Shown one piece after another: positions 36,388-49,788 of a stretch of 64,000 nucleotides of DNA (the first letter of the stretch is position 1; the number at the start of each line of letters is the position of its first letter). The notes under the pieces were generated by a model. That model worked only from the letters and a program-made list of their open reading frames with translations, had not been told where the DNA came from and searched no databases. A program made the position numbers and the translations under genes. The DNA comes from Kalaharituber pfeilii (lineage: Eukaryota > Ascomycota > Pezizomycetes > Pezizales > Pezizaceae), in assembly GCA_015179045.1 (NCBI GenBank), contig WHUZ01000005.1:682001-746000 (forward strand), in the 5' to 3' direction.

Positions 36388-38329
36388 ATCGATCGTATCC
36401 GCACCCGCTGGTAGTTGGTTCGTTTCGAGGTTATCCAGTTGCGAGCCTAGAGCTGTAGATAGGTATCTTGCTGCAGATGAATGGAATTGCCTAGGAAAAC
36501 TCTAAATGAATGTTCCGGTGAGAGTAGAAAGCTGATTCTATGGCGTGCTTCGCTACATTATAAGTAAGCATATAAATAAGCCGTGCCTCGATTCTCGTAT
36601 CTGCCGCGGGATCTGCACTGTCAGGCAGCCGCACTGAAAGAATGTAATATTGGAAATTACTGAGCCCGGGACTAAACTCTGGCGTAGAAAAGACACTTGT
36701 GTAACTTCAGCAAGGTGTTTACGGCGCCGAAACGTGAGGCATTATGCTGGAACGATAACTACTCTACTTCAGGATATGGCGAAGTGCCCGATTTACAGGC
36801 CACTTGCAGAAACGCATTCTTCTGGTTTGTACTCTACGCGTCAGCTATCGAAATCCAATCCATTGGATTCGAGTGAGCATGTGATGATCGCACTGCTGTC
36901 TTCAGAAACACTCCTTGATTTTACCACTTATGCTGTCCAAGCTAATCCGCCGCATGGATAGCAAGGCTGAAGAATGTACCAGTGACAGGAGCAACTGTTT
37001 TCTGAAAACGTTGGAACAAGAATAGATACAGCAGAAAATCCTACCATGCAGACTCAGCTCGCCTAGCAGACTGTTCGTCGTCCAAGCCCCATGTAACTGA
37101 ATGAGAGAGCTTCGAGTTGACGTTGATAAGCAAACCGCAGCCAGTATGCAGGATTGTGCGTCGATCAGATGTGGGGCGGAAAACGTGACTTTGATTTGCC
37201 AGCGTTCGAAGGGCGCCAACGAATGGCCCGGTTTCGGGCAATGGTAAGCTGATCACGAGGAAAACATGGAGGCCCACGGCGCTGCACCTTAGCCCTCAGA
37301 TTGGCGAGCGCTCTAGTAGCATACGACCAAGTCGGGGCTAGTTACTGCGATCCCAAAGTACACAGGGTCAATTGCTCTGTGTGGTCCAGTTGCGATCGGT
37401 AAGGTATACCACCGGCAAGTACCTTTGTTGATGTTGCGGCGGTCCCTTCATTGGCTCCGCATCCTGTAAGCTGGTGTCATCATGTCATCCTCCGCCGAAC
37501 GTATCGGCAGTGGACTGTGGCCCAATTGCTGGTATCCGCATCTTACTCGACTGTAGTGATGCACACCTTTGATTGTCTTTTCCTTCCTGTTCTCATTTTC
37601 TGTTGCCGGTTAAAAACTCGTTTTTGCTCACATCCTACGCTCCGTGCAGCCGCACACTAATTGGCTTGTTTTTTTTTTTTGTTGTTGGGGAATTGTTTGG
37701 AGCCAAAAGCTCAGCTTGTAGGTAAAGTGACAGGCCATCGACCCCAGCCAACGAACAATTAGGGAGGCTGTTGCCGGGCAACCTGGCGAGCCTGGTTGTT
37801 GTGATTCATTTTATCTCCTACAAACAGCACAACACTATCCCCCGCACATCAGTGCTGCTACATGGGTTGTGTTATTAGTTCCGTTATTTTTCTAACCTTA
37901 CCAAACGCTGACCCGACAACAGAAATTGTGCCAAATTGTGCGACGCATCTAATACTTCGCTATTAACCCACCCCCCTCCCTCCCCGAACCGTAATTTTTC
38001 TTTAGTTTGCTGTTTATGAGTGCAAGCCGACTATACGACCTCGATTGAACCCAACGATATTTGCTGAGTTACTGCAGACATAAGGAGGCAGGAGATTTGC
38101 TTAGGCTGGACGTACAGGAAACGCTTATATAGGAGATAGAGACTCGGTTTTGAGGCCTCCTTACAATATCCATAAGGCGCATAAGCGCAGAAAAATCGAA
38201 TTCGAAAGGAGGAAGAAAAGATAGAGAACTGAAAAAGGAAATACAGAAGATTGTCAATTGGCATCATAGGTATGGAGGTGAACAATCTATACATTTTGTT
38301 GATGGCCCACAATCTAACTGTGAAATCGT
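36388..38329. other. Long divergent intergenic region
   Basis: Nearly 2 kb between the starts of the SDR and the acidic membrane protein gene. Short frames on both strands have no homology. The right part (37660-38330) has T-runs and pyrimidine stretches typical of a fungal promoter and leader. No repeat element recognised. Confidence 0.45.
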
Positions 38330-41146
38330 ATGCAGTTGGTGGTTGATATCTTGGCTTCGTCAGTCATGTCAACGTCTTCGTCCCCAAATGTGCAGCCGGC
38401 CCCTACGCATTCTCGAGATAGTAACACCTTAGACACAGATAATCTTCAATTATCTTCGTCCCAGTCGAAGCCACAGAGCCGCGTCGTATCGGGCGCCGGG
38501 AAGAGCAGAAGTGGAACGTGCGAGGATGCTTTAGATTCTGAAGATGCGAAGGCTAAGGCCAAAAGGGAATTATTTGAGAAAGCGGACAATGCTGAGGTCG
38601 AACAGGTGAACGGTTCTGTCAAGCAGATAGCCGATTCGAATACCACTCTTGAAGGGCTGCTGAATGAGATTAATGCTCAATTTGACCGTAGCTCACTTTC
38701 GCCGACTCTTTCGCCAGGGACGTCTAGAGCGAATTCCCCAGGCGCTACAGCAACGTCAATAGCATGCTCTCTGTCAGGACCTAGCAAAACTCCGGGAGGC
38801 GACAAGTTGCAACAAACTGGTGCCTTACCTACATCAGATTCCTCTGCACTACCGCGGCCGAGCAGCGCATCAAAGAGTGCAAAGGATTACTGGTCACAGG
38901 CTGATGGCACTGGTATCGCACCCTATCTGCCCTCAGGACTTGGACAGGCAAACACCGCGACATCTTCCCCTACACCTTCTCTCTGTGGTAGTAAATTTAC
39001 CCCTCTCAAGCGGGTCAAAAAGGGAACTGGGGCGGTTAACAATGGTCAAACTGCACCTGTTGCACAAACCCATGTAAAACGTCCAAGTATCACAAGCGGT
39101 ACAACCGAGGTTGCTAGTAACAGCCCCGGGCCTGTTGACGCTGCTGACTATGGCATTCATGGGAAAAAGCTTGCGACCATGTTCTCCAACCCAGCAGCCG
39201 GTTCCTCACCTTCCAATGGTGCGGATGGCGGAGAAGGCTCTCATGATCTAGTGCTTCTACACATCAGCCTCATCATTCCACCAAATTCCTCCCCAGCTTA
39301 TGCTAGGCATCAACGCAGAATGCTACGGCGTAAGCAATTGGATGATGATAGCAGCGTAGTCTCGGCATCAGAGCTGGGATATAGTGATATCGAAGAAACG
39401 GGAGACGATGACGATGATGATTCTGAACCTCTGGAACCAGGTCCCCTCAGCGTTCTGAGCCCGGTGGTTTACCAACGCGGAATTCTGATTCCACATCCAA
39501 GGGGAGACTATGTTTTACTCCAAAGGGAGGTTGGGAAAACCCTTGGACTGCCGTTTGTCAATGGTGATGATGGAGAGAATGTGGAAACGGATGAAAATGG
39601 AGGGGTGAAAGGCAAAGGATGGACAATGAGGGTGTATGCCCGCAACGGATGGCTGACGAAAGGAGCATGGGAGCGTGCTTGGCGGGAGATGGAGCGTGTA
39701 GATGTTGAAATTCTGGAGACTGAAAGGGAAGGGGCGGGGCGAAGGAAGGGGACCGGAAGGAAAGCGAAGGCGAAGCAAATTAGGAATAAAACCAGCAAGA
39801 TTAGATTGGGCAGCTCCAGGGGCGGGAGCCACGTACGAGAAGCGTATGCAAATCCGCCCGGAGGAGCTTCCGGCACTGTTCGAACAAATACTGGCACGGG
39901 AGATGCCACCAATGCCTTTCTCCCCGAGGACATTTACTCAGACCCTGGCGATTTCATTGATGAAGACATTGGTCGAAACTTTCATGTCGATAATGAACAC
40001 ACGGAGCGACCTCACACTGATCTATACGACGATGAACTAGGTGTCGGCGGTGACAGAAGAAAAGATGGCAACACTCCGGATGTTTCCGACATTGACGACT
40101 CCGAAACTGACGCAAACGACCCATCTTCATTCTTCCCCCAGGCGAGCCCAAGTGTCCAGCGCGCCCCACTGCAGTTAGAAAACGGCACAGTTGGAGACGG
40201 TGAATTAGAAGAGGCATACAGAGCTCATGGAGAGGGCGTGGAAGATGACCTAGACGAGGAGAATGTTGATGAAGAAGTGCCTCCTTCGCCGACATTTTCT
40301 GCTGGAACATCACACTCGTTTAGACGATCGACTTCTCAGAAAAGAAACATTTCTCCTAATGCTACGAAAGGCTCTGCGCAGCAGCCCCGCGGCAAATCAA
40401 CAGCGACAGTTGGCACAGGAAAGCAACAGTTACATCCTTACCAGTATATTCTTAATGTGCTCAAACCTGTGGTGCTTACCGGCATAGTTGTTACAGCTGC
40501 CATGTTCTTCTTTGGTCCAACTCACAAGAAAAATGGCAGAATTAGATACGGAGGGTGGCCTGGTTCGCGAGACTATCGCCATAGTAATCAAATTATTGAC
40601 GACGACAGGCTGGACATGGACCAAGATGTGGAGGATCATTGTGCAGGTTACGCGCGCGAGGCTGAAATGTGGCGAAGTTGGCAACATGCACATGGAAAAG
40701 ATGATGGAAGCAGCAGTAACATGGGTCGAAGGGGCGGTAATGGTGACTGGACAGTGACCGTGACCCAGACGGTAACTCAAAGGATCGTGAATGCTGGAGC
40801 TACACAGATTGTGGTGGAGATACCAAGTGGAGAGGCACAATTTCCCTTGGGCCCTTTAGGATTGTCAGACAATGATGCTGTGGAAATTGAGGAACATCCT
40901 ATTGAAACTACGACGGACGCAACTTCTACACTGCCGCCAGCGGTTCCGACTGAAGCTGGTAACGAGGCAGAAGCAGGTGAAAACGGTTCTACAGGTGAAG
41001 ACGAGGCGCAAGCGGAAGCAGGATCTGATGCTAAAACTGAGGACACGGCTGGTAATGAGGACCCTCAGAATCCTGATAACAGCGCCGACTCCGAGGAGGT
41101 CGTTTACGAGGAGGTGAAGCGTTCGAACTGGTGGAAGATTATCTAA
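38330..41146 (+). CDS. 938-residue acidic protein with one membrane segment
   Basis: A single exon encodes 938 residues; a second Met at codon 13 (38366, MSTSSSP) may be the true start. Most of residues 1-230 is Ser/Pro-rich and disordered. A conserved-looking core at about residues 305-500 reads LVLLHISLIIPPNS, then an acidic run, YQRGILIPHPRGDYVLLQRE and MRVYARNGWLTKGAWERAWR with MERVDVEI. I recall this core from an uncharacterised fungal family sometimes labelled a pathway-specific nitrogen regulator, a label I would not trust. A single hydrophobic helix (LKPVVLTGIVVTAAMFFF, about residues 710-727) separates it from a C-terminal part with TVTVTQTVTQ and an acidic tail ending NWWKII. A nuclear-envelope or ER location is possible. 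Function unknown. Confidence 0.75.
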   Translation: MQLVVDILASSVMSTSSSPNVQPAPTHSRDSNTLDTDNLQLSSSQSKPQSRVVSGAGKSRSGTCEDALDSEDAKAKAKRELFEKADNAEVEQVNGSVKQIADSNTTLEGLLNEINAQFDRSSLSPTLSPGTSRANSPGATATSIACSLSGPSKTPGGDKLQQTGALPTSDSSALPRPSSASKSAKDYWSQADGTGIAPYLPSGLGQANTATSSPTPSLCGSKFTPLKRVKKGTGAVNNGQTAPVAQTHVKRPSITSGTTEVASNSPGPVDAADYGIHGKKLATMFSNPAAGSSPSNGADGGEGSHDLVLLHISLIIPPNSSPAYARHQRRMLRRKQLDDDSSVVSASELGYSDIEETGDDDDDDSEPLEPGPLSVLSPVVYQRGILIPHPRGDYVLLQREVGKTLGLPFVNGDDGENVETDENGGVKGKGWTMRVYARNGWLTKGAWERAWREMERVDVEILETEREGAGRRKGTGRKAKAKQIRNKTSKIRLGSSRGGSHVREAYANPPGGASGTVRTNTGTGDATNAFLPEDIYSDPGDFIDEDIGRNFHVDNEHTERPHTDLYDDELGVGGDRRKDGNTPDVSDIDDSETDANDPSSFFPQASPSVQRAPLQLENGTVGDGELEEAYRAHGEGVEDDLDEENVDEEVPPSPTFSAGTSHSFRRSTSQKRNISPNATKGSAQQPRGKSTATVGTGKQQLHPYQYILNVLKPVVLTGIVVTAAMFFFGPTHKKNGRIRYGGWPGSRDYRHSNQIIDDDRLDMDQDVEDHCAGYAREAEMWRSWQHAHGKDDGSSSNMGRRGGNGDWTVTVTQTVTQRIVNAGATQIVVEIPSGEAQFPLGPLGLSDNDAVEIEEHPIETTTDATSTLPPAVPTEAGNEAEAGENGSTGEDEAQAEAGSDAKTEDTAGNEDPQNPDNSADSEEVVYEEVKRSNWWKII

Positions 41147-42824
41147 GCCTGAAACACACCGCTACGTGCATAAAAGGAATGTTTCTACACAAACACAGAC
41201 GTGGTAGCAGATCACGAGATCAAAGCCGCGAGTTTCTTGGTCATATATTATATTTCCCTTTGATATCCTTTGATTCCTTTTGTATTCTTCGCTTTTCTTT
41301 GCCTCTCTTAGTTTTCGATGCTTCATCTATTGATGACTTGACCACTTTATCATACTACACTCGCTAATTTGTCCTTAGTTCTATTGAATTTTCTTTGTGA
41401 ATTGATGGTTAGGTACATTGTTCTGAAAGCTTTATTGAGGAGGCTTCATTGATTACATACGATTCTAATGACTTATATGGGCATGATTCTCTTTTGATGG
41501 GACAAGACTTTATGTAATCTGCCTTTTTCTTTGTTTGCTATCTTGTTGTTACGGATTATTGGAGAATCTCGTCAAACTTAGGTGGGATATGAAATGTCGA
41601 TTTTGCATAGCTTGTCAGAAAGAGTGGAAGAAACGGAAGTTATTGTTAGTCAAGGGCTGTTTTGTAGTAACCCCTTCCTTGGAGCGGCGCAGGATATAAA
41701 AACTCTTTTTTACTACTTGCTGTTTAACTGGCTTGATACGAAGGAACCTCATGAAGGATGCTGATGATATTCACTAGTCTCGTTGCCACAGTCTCCGAAC
41801 CGTAGACATTCACATGCATATGAGATTTTCTAGGCAATATGATACAACAATCAACGTGGCACAGTTGATTCTCTGGTGTAGCGATGAATGCGATAGGGAC
41901 TCGTACGGTGACGGTAGTGCCGAACCCCATCATTGGAGCAAACATCTCCCTATCATCAGGCCTTCCCCAAGTGCACAATCAATAGAGAACTGCTGGGGCA
42001 TAAGTCTAGCAGAGGCGCCTTCTTGAAGGGTTTCCCTCTGATCGCAATTGCATTGGTGGCGAACAATTGAGAATCCCGACAAAGCACGTGTTTTTTGCTT
42101 TATGCATTGACGCAGGGACGGAAAGATTAAGTATATGTAATGCAGATAAGAAAATTTGTTTTTAAGCAACATTTACGGTCATCATATTCTGATTTGAGGT
42201 TTGTACCGCTTATTTAACGAAGCGGGCGCATATACGCCCGCGGGCTTCATTTAGTATGGGACTTCATTAATTGCAACGGAACATCGACGTTCCGTTCAAC
42301 CTTGATGGCCTTCCAAGGGACTGGAGACAGCTTGCACCAGGCACTCCTGGCCGAGCTGATCATGAGGGCTGTCTCTGGCTGTCATGCGGCCTGAAAAGGT
42401 GGTCCATTGCGCACCGTGTTACCAACGTGCGTCATCTCATTGGCTGCTTAGATAATTGCGACTGTGTCGTTATGTAGAGTCTGCCTTCCCTCGATTCTCC
42501 GATAGCCCGATCTTCCCGAAGCCCGATAGAAAAGCCCACGACGGCAGATGGTTGCTGGCGTCGTGCAGTTGAACCCTGAGCCGCCGAGCGTAGCGAACTT
42601 TTTTTTTTACTTTTTTTTTTTTTTTTCCCTTTTGTCCCCTTTAAAAGTCCCTCAATTCTCTCCCTGAACATATACAAATTTAACAGCGACGACCCTCTCT
42701 CCTCTCTTTTCAACCCATCACCACCCCCCCCAAGCCCATCTCTGCTCTATTCTAGCCTTCGCTTTGTCTTAGTGTTTTTTAGCAAGTCTTTTTTTGCATA
42801 CCGACCTCCCTTATCAGAGACACA
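41147..42824. other. Intergenic region with hairpins upstream of the phosphate carrier gene
   Basis: 41147-41580 looks like the 3' flank of the acidic membrane protein gene (T-rich). No gene is recognised from 41580 to 42600. Two inverted repeats lie close together: GCGGGCG/CGCCCGC around CATATA (42222-42241) and AACGGAAC/GTTCCGTT around ATCGAC (42275-42296). The stretch 42590-42824 is rich in T and CT and fits the core promoter and leader of the carrier gene. Confidence 0.5.
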
Positions 42825-44078
42825 ATGGCAGCAGCAACAGCATCCATCCTACCAGCACCGGAGCCAAAGAAGCTTAGCGGTCTTGATCTCTACTCCAGGT
42901 TTGCATTTGCAGGTGCCGTCTGCTGTGGTGTTACCCATGGAGCATTGACACCCGTCGATGTGTAAGTATTCATTATTCAGGTTCTCCCTAAATATTTGGA
43001 TGGCTTAGGCCTCAGTGAAGATGTGGGAATACGTGCATAAATTCATGTCTCCAATGCTCGCCGAAGGGCCAATTCTATCATGATAGTGGATTCTGGGTGC
43101 TCCGGATGAGTATTGTGATTTATCCATTATCACTGACCGCTTCCGATGTTCATGTACTCTTGAGTTACTGTTACTTTTTTTGAAAAGCTAATTCCCTGTT
43201 AATGGCTAACACCCGACTAGTGTCAAGACTCGTATCCAGCTTGAGCCCACTGTCTACAACAAGGGCATGATCGGTGGCTTCCGACAGGTTATTCAGCAAG
43301 AGGGTGCTGGTGCTCTTCTAACTGGTTTTGGTCCCACAGTCGCTGGTTACCTGCTACAAGGTGCCTTCAAGTTCGGAGGTTATGAGCTGTTCAAGCAACA
43401 AAGCATAAACTACCTTGGCTATGAAACAGCTCGTGAGAACCGTACCGCCGTGTACCTCTTCTCCTCTGCGCTTGCGGAATTCTTCGCAGATATTGCTCTT
43501 TGCCCATTAGAAGCCACTCGTATCCGCCTTGTTTCTCAGCCAACCTTTGCTTCTGGACTATTGTCTGGTTTCACAAAGATCGCCAAGAATGAAGGAATTG
43601 GCGCTTTCTATTCCGGATTCGGCCCAATCTTGTTTAAGCAGGTTCCTTATACTATGGCCAAATTCGTGGTTTATGAGAAAGTCAGTGAAGCTGCTTGGAG
43701 GGTCTTCAAAAAGGAGGATGTTGGAAACGCTGGACAAACTGCTGTCAACTTGGGATCCGGTCTCATTGCCGGTTTTGCTGCAGCTTTCGTCTCACAACCA
43801 GCTGATACCATGTTAAGCAAGATCAATAAAACACCGTAAGTGCCCTATTGGCTTCCACCAATTATCCCGAGTCTAACAAGTGAATTAGTGGGCTTCCTGG
43901 GGAGGGTACAGCCACTCGTCTTATCAAGATCGGTAAGGAGCTCGGTATCAAGGGCTCTTACACTGGTATCGGTGCAAGGCTGTTCATGGTTGGTACATTG
44001 ACTGCATTCCAATTTGCCATCTACGGTGATATCAAGAAGGCTTTGGGTGCCACTGGAGGGGTTGAGATCAGCAAGTAA
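42825..44078 (+). CDS. MIR1: Mitochondrial phosphate carrier
   Basis: Exons 42825-42961, 43221-43835 and 43889-44078 encode 313 residues, the normal length. The protein imports inorganic phosphate into the mitochondrial matrix for ATP synthesis. Three mitochondrial-carrier repeats are visible, with the signature motifs [16 protein letters not shown] and PADTMLSK at the end of odd-numbered helices. [18 protein letters not shown] and the third repeat [15 protein letters not shown] are characteristic of the phosphate carrier rather than other SLC25 members. The first intron (259 nt) is much longer than the others in this window and interrupts the first signature motif. The second acceptor restores P-G-L-P-G-E. 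Orthology to Mir1 versus Pic2 is not resolved from sequence alone. Confidence 0.94.
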
Positions 44079-45239
44079 GTGGTGATGAAAATAATGTTGG
44101 GTGTTTCTCTGTTTGGGCTCTTAATAGATCTTGGTTTGCAAAAGAGATTGGGGGATTGGTGGTCTTACAAAGGTTGCTCCTTGGCTTTTTTTCTTGTAAT
44201 GCTGTTTTAGATTTCCTTTTTGTGTATCATCTCCTTGCGTTATCCCGGGTGTTATCTTCGTTTCTCTATTTTGCCTTTCCTATTGTATCTAGGTATCTTC
44301 ATCTATACATATGTGCCCATCTTTTTTAACATCTCCTCTCCTATCACTTTCAAATTTTACTGACCTCGCTGCGTTTGCGGTGGATAAAAATTAATATCTG
44401 AAACGCTAACCTTTCACTCTAAACACGACAATGCTACGAATCCTCATAAGCACATACCGAGGATTGACATATATCTGATATTAGTTGGAATCGTTGGACG
44501 TGTGATACGGTGAGACCTGATAATCGGTTATACTCGCGCTCACAGGAACTTGGTCAAACAGATAGATGAGATCCGGCTTTGACATGCTCCTCTTACTTGC
44601 TCTAGCCGAGTAGGACATTGAACCCTCCTGTATCAATGCTAAGTGATTCGTGCATAGACTACAACGGCCTATTCACAGGATTATCTAAAACAGTCTACCA
44701 AGAAGGCTTTGTTCTTTGTTGAGAAATTCCCTTAGAGGTGTATGGTGCAAGGCTAGATGGAGTACCAGTATGTAAACAAATTTCCAATAATCTTTGTCTT
44801 TTCTTGGACTGAAAACACTTTTGTAATTCTTTATGTATACAAAAGAACCCATGAATGATATTGACAATTTTAATTTCTTTGTCTTTGAGAAATACAGATG
44901 CAATGTTCCGTTCTGCCTTTTCAAGGCAGGCCATAAGCCTGAGCAGACGGGCTCGACAGTGTCTCCTTTTTTTCACTTCTCTCGATTGCCTTTACTTGGA
45001 GTTTTGATCCCACTTTGCTTTCGATCAATTGCACGGGTGCGAGCTTGCAAATCAGGTTTTGAGGTGCGTTTCAAGGTGGGTTTTACAACAGCGTGTCTGC
45101 GACTCCACCTCTAAGTGTGTAGCTTTTCTGGGTCTGCCTGCTGACAGAGGTTAGTTTTATTTGGCTACTCAATTGCCTGCGAATCAAACTGCGGATCCTG
45201 TGCTAGTTTCCTTCGACGAGATACCAGTATATTGTAAAC
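44079..45239. other. Intergenic region, no gene recognised
   Basis: 3' flank of the phosphate carrier gene followed by about 1 kb without homology. Small frames on both strands near 44690-45110 lack features. The last 120 bases precede the coiled-coil gene start. Confidence 0.45.
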
Positions 45240-46999
45240 ATGAGTTTGTTAGCAGCCTTGGGGGGGGAAGTGGTAAGCGCACAGGTGACAGATGATGAGA
45301 GAGCTGCAATACTAACATTAGGACTCCAGACACCGCGGCAAAATCAAGGGAATCAGCCGACGGGACAAAGTGGCACAGCGGGGTCTGAAACCGGTGCAAG
45401 AAGAAGAGGAGTAGTCAAGCGATCTTCTCCTAGAAAAGTGAACTCTCGAACTATTCCCGGCTCCAGGGTGGCCAATGGAAGGTTCTGCCTAATGCCTAAA
45501 GGCATGACAATGGAGTTATTACAAGCTCGGGATATGGAAATTACTCGCCTTGTTGAAGAAATTCAAGATTACGAAGATGAGGCCACGGTCTTATCACATG
45601 AGTTATACGTGGCAGGCAATGAAAACAGCAGTCTGCGGATGCAAATTCAGGAAATGTCGAAGGATATGGTGGGGCTCCAAAGGGCGTACAACGACATCAG
45701 ATTGGCAATCACCGCGAGTGGCCCCAATGTAAAATATAGATCTGACGCGGACATTAAAACGATTTGGGATCGGCTAGTCAGGCTCGTCATAGATTTTGCA
45801 ACCGATCACTGTATCATTGACGACGACGCGGACTATGACCCTTTCAATTCCTATAGAACCCCGCAGTTAAACGGTACATTTGAATTATTCTGCGGAAGTG
45901 AACTCGACAGAAATAAAATACCCATAATATACATACACAAAGTGACCCACGGTGTACCAGCCAGATTGGACCAACTTTTATACAGACACCAAGACTTGAT
46001 TGCAGCGTCAATTATCATGGATATCTTGACAGATGAGGTATTTGACAAGGTCAGGTACTTGATACGGTCTGAGCCGTTTTGGGATCCAATGAAGGCAGCT
46101 TTCTTGCAGAATCCTACTCAAGATGAAGCAGGAAATCTTGTGCAGCCTGCTGGAACGTACAGCACGTTAACATTTCCTACTACAGAGGATCTATTGCTAC
46201 AGCAAGAGTCACGTGCTGATGCTCACAATCAAAGTGAGTTTACTTCATGATTTGCCAAATTCCTTTATTCTGGCTAATTATCATTCGATACCTAGCTGCA
46301 TTCGAGTTCCAATCCCTCCGGGCAAAGATGCTTCTCCATCTAACTCAGCAGCAAGGCGGCTTCCAGCGTGTCTTTGCCAACTATCTTGACCGAGTCGGCG
46401 TGCTCATTGTCAATGCCATCTACCCATATTTCACCCGCAACGTCCTCAACACAAGGTTGCTTGGTTTCCTTGAAAAAGGCCAGTTCAACAGTGCCCCTCA
46501 AGGAGATGTTAAAGTCGAGGACCTTTTCACCGGGGCGAAGCCGCAGCTGCAGACCCTGCAGCGCTTCAGCCAGATCATAACCATCGCTGGGGCATTGGCA
46601 ATAATGATGCGGAGCGACCATACGATCACGTATTTGGACAAAGGGGGGTGGAATTTGGGGTACAATCCGGAATTAATGGAGAATGCGGTTAGACACACGA
46701 GACCGTATCGGGATGGGACGGTGGCGCAGAGAAGGGACCTGGCTCAGGCTGAGGACAGGTCGTTTGTATGGTTGGTAGTGGCGCCGGCGTTGAGGAGGAC
46801 GGGAAATGAGAATGGAGGCGGGTACAATGAATCGAGGATTCTGAGTCGGTCGGCTGTGGCAGTGAGGTGAGCGCACTATCGTGGTAGATGTTTTGAGATT
46901 GAGTCAAATGCGTTGACTGGTTTGCGGTACAGAAACGGAACTCCTGAGCAGCTGAGTAGTGGGACCGACCCGGTTCAAATGACTGAAGCAAATACCTAG
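45240..46999 (+). CDS. Uncharacterised coiled-coil protein (543 residues)
   Basis: Exons 45240-46233, 46296-46866 and 46933-46999 join in phases 1 and 2. The last splice is inferred: an in-frame TGA at 46868-46870 would end the protein at 522 residues, but a GTGAGC donor at 46867 and a CAG acceptor at 46932 lead into 21 further codons ending at a TAG, and both options are plausible. Residues about 85-155 form a coiled coil (LLQARDMEITRLVEEIQDYE; LSHELYVAGNENSSLRMQIQ). The rest is globular-looking, with a Phe/Arg/Leu-rich region (SLRAKMLLHLTQQQGGFQRV; YLDRVGVLIVNAIYPYFTR) and no catalytic motif that I recognise. Basic, low-complexity N-terminus (residues 30-75). Function unknown. Confidence 0.65.
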
Positions 47000-47845
47000 A
47001 GGATGTCCAAGGTGAAGTTTTGCTGGGTGCTGTTTTGGGGTAGTGCTCGTATGCGAAAGTTGGGGGGGGGGGGATATATTGGGATATGGTAAAGCTCTTA
47101 CAGGGACGCACCGGCAACACTGATGGGCCACTGCAACGATACTCACTGTGGAGCTGTTGATGCTGGTACATATTGTCCCTCTGTGTCAACGCGTGATAGT
47201 TTATCTCAGCTCGTATTATACAAGTCGAAATTGTATTGATTTTCCACTGCTGCTCATGTTGAGGGTAATGTGTAGCTGGTCTAACTTATCGAGCGCCAAT
47301 CGTCGATTTCAGTTGAGTGGCGCCTGGAATTTTGTGACACAAGTGTTCATTGCGTTTTCCGATGCCACCCGGGTTTCGAAAACCTCAAACTTGTTACTTC
47401 TTAAGCCCCATGGAATCAAATTACTACAGATCTACTGCATTTTGTAAACTATCAGCCGCTAGTCCACTTACGGGCGGGGGCAGGCTTTGAATCTAAGCAT
47501 GCGTCTGAACTTGACGCCAGCCTGGCTATTGTTCTTGGATTTAGGTATACAAGCATCAAGCACCGAGGCCGGGTTATTCCATCATGCATCGCAGGTGGGG
47601 ATTGGGAGTGGCGGGGGTGCAGCGGAGGCGGGGAAGATCAGGGGATGAGGGAGGCTTGTGACCCCACCTTCTGCAACGGACGGGAAGAAAGAAAAAGCAA
47701 AGGGAAAGGGAAAAGACCCGTCGAGTCAGAGCTCTTGCTATAGAAACTCCGCTCCGACATACACACACACGCAATCGCGACCCGGACGAGAAGACGCCGG
47801 GAGAGTGACTGAACAAATAACTAAAAGAGAACTACTGCGATATAG
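47000..47845. other. Intergenic region upstream of LEU2
   Basis: No gene is recognised. A poly-G tract (nine or ten G) lies near 47062-47072. The last 150 bases before the LEU2 start are purine-rich and include an ACACACAC run. I looked for the palindromic CCGG-N4-CCGG site of the Leu3 regulator and did not find a clear one. Confidence 0.45.
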
Positions 47846-49334
<1,489 letters not shown>

Positions 49335-49788
49335 GGGGTGTGTCCCTGAGAGAAAACTGGGGTGGATTTGATATGGGAGATATATCTAAGATCGGAGGAA
49401 AAAGAAAATAGCCTTCGGCCATTTAGAATGAGGTACAACAAAAAAAATAAATCTATTGTGAGGCAGGAAACGATTGGGACATACGGACCACGTGATAACA
49501 CGCAACATAAACAACTACCAAATACATACATTTTTGATGTTCATGGCCTCAACGAATAAAGAAAAAACACAAAGATGCACCACCATAAGGAAGAAATTTA
49601 GAAAAAAAAAAGTCAAATAGATATCTAACATGAAAGTTTTCAGGGGGAAAGAAAAATGTAAAGAGAAAAAAAACTTATTGACACTCTTTATCCCTTTCTT
49701 ATCCCCTATCATCTACCACCTAGTTGACTCTACTGTGTCTGCTCTGGCGTCTTCGCCTCTCCTTGCGCTCCCTCCGCCAACTTCGCCT
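49335..49788. other. Convergent 3' intergenic region LEU2 / LYS4
   Basis: AT-rich, about 450 bp, with A-runs at 49439-49450, 49601-49610 and 49665-49674. It must hold the polyadenylation signals of both genes. No coding sequence. Confidence 0.5.
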
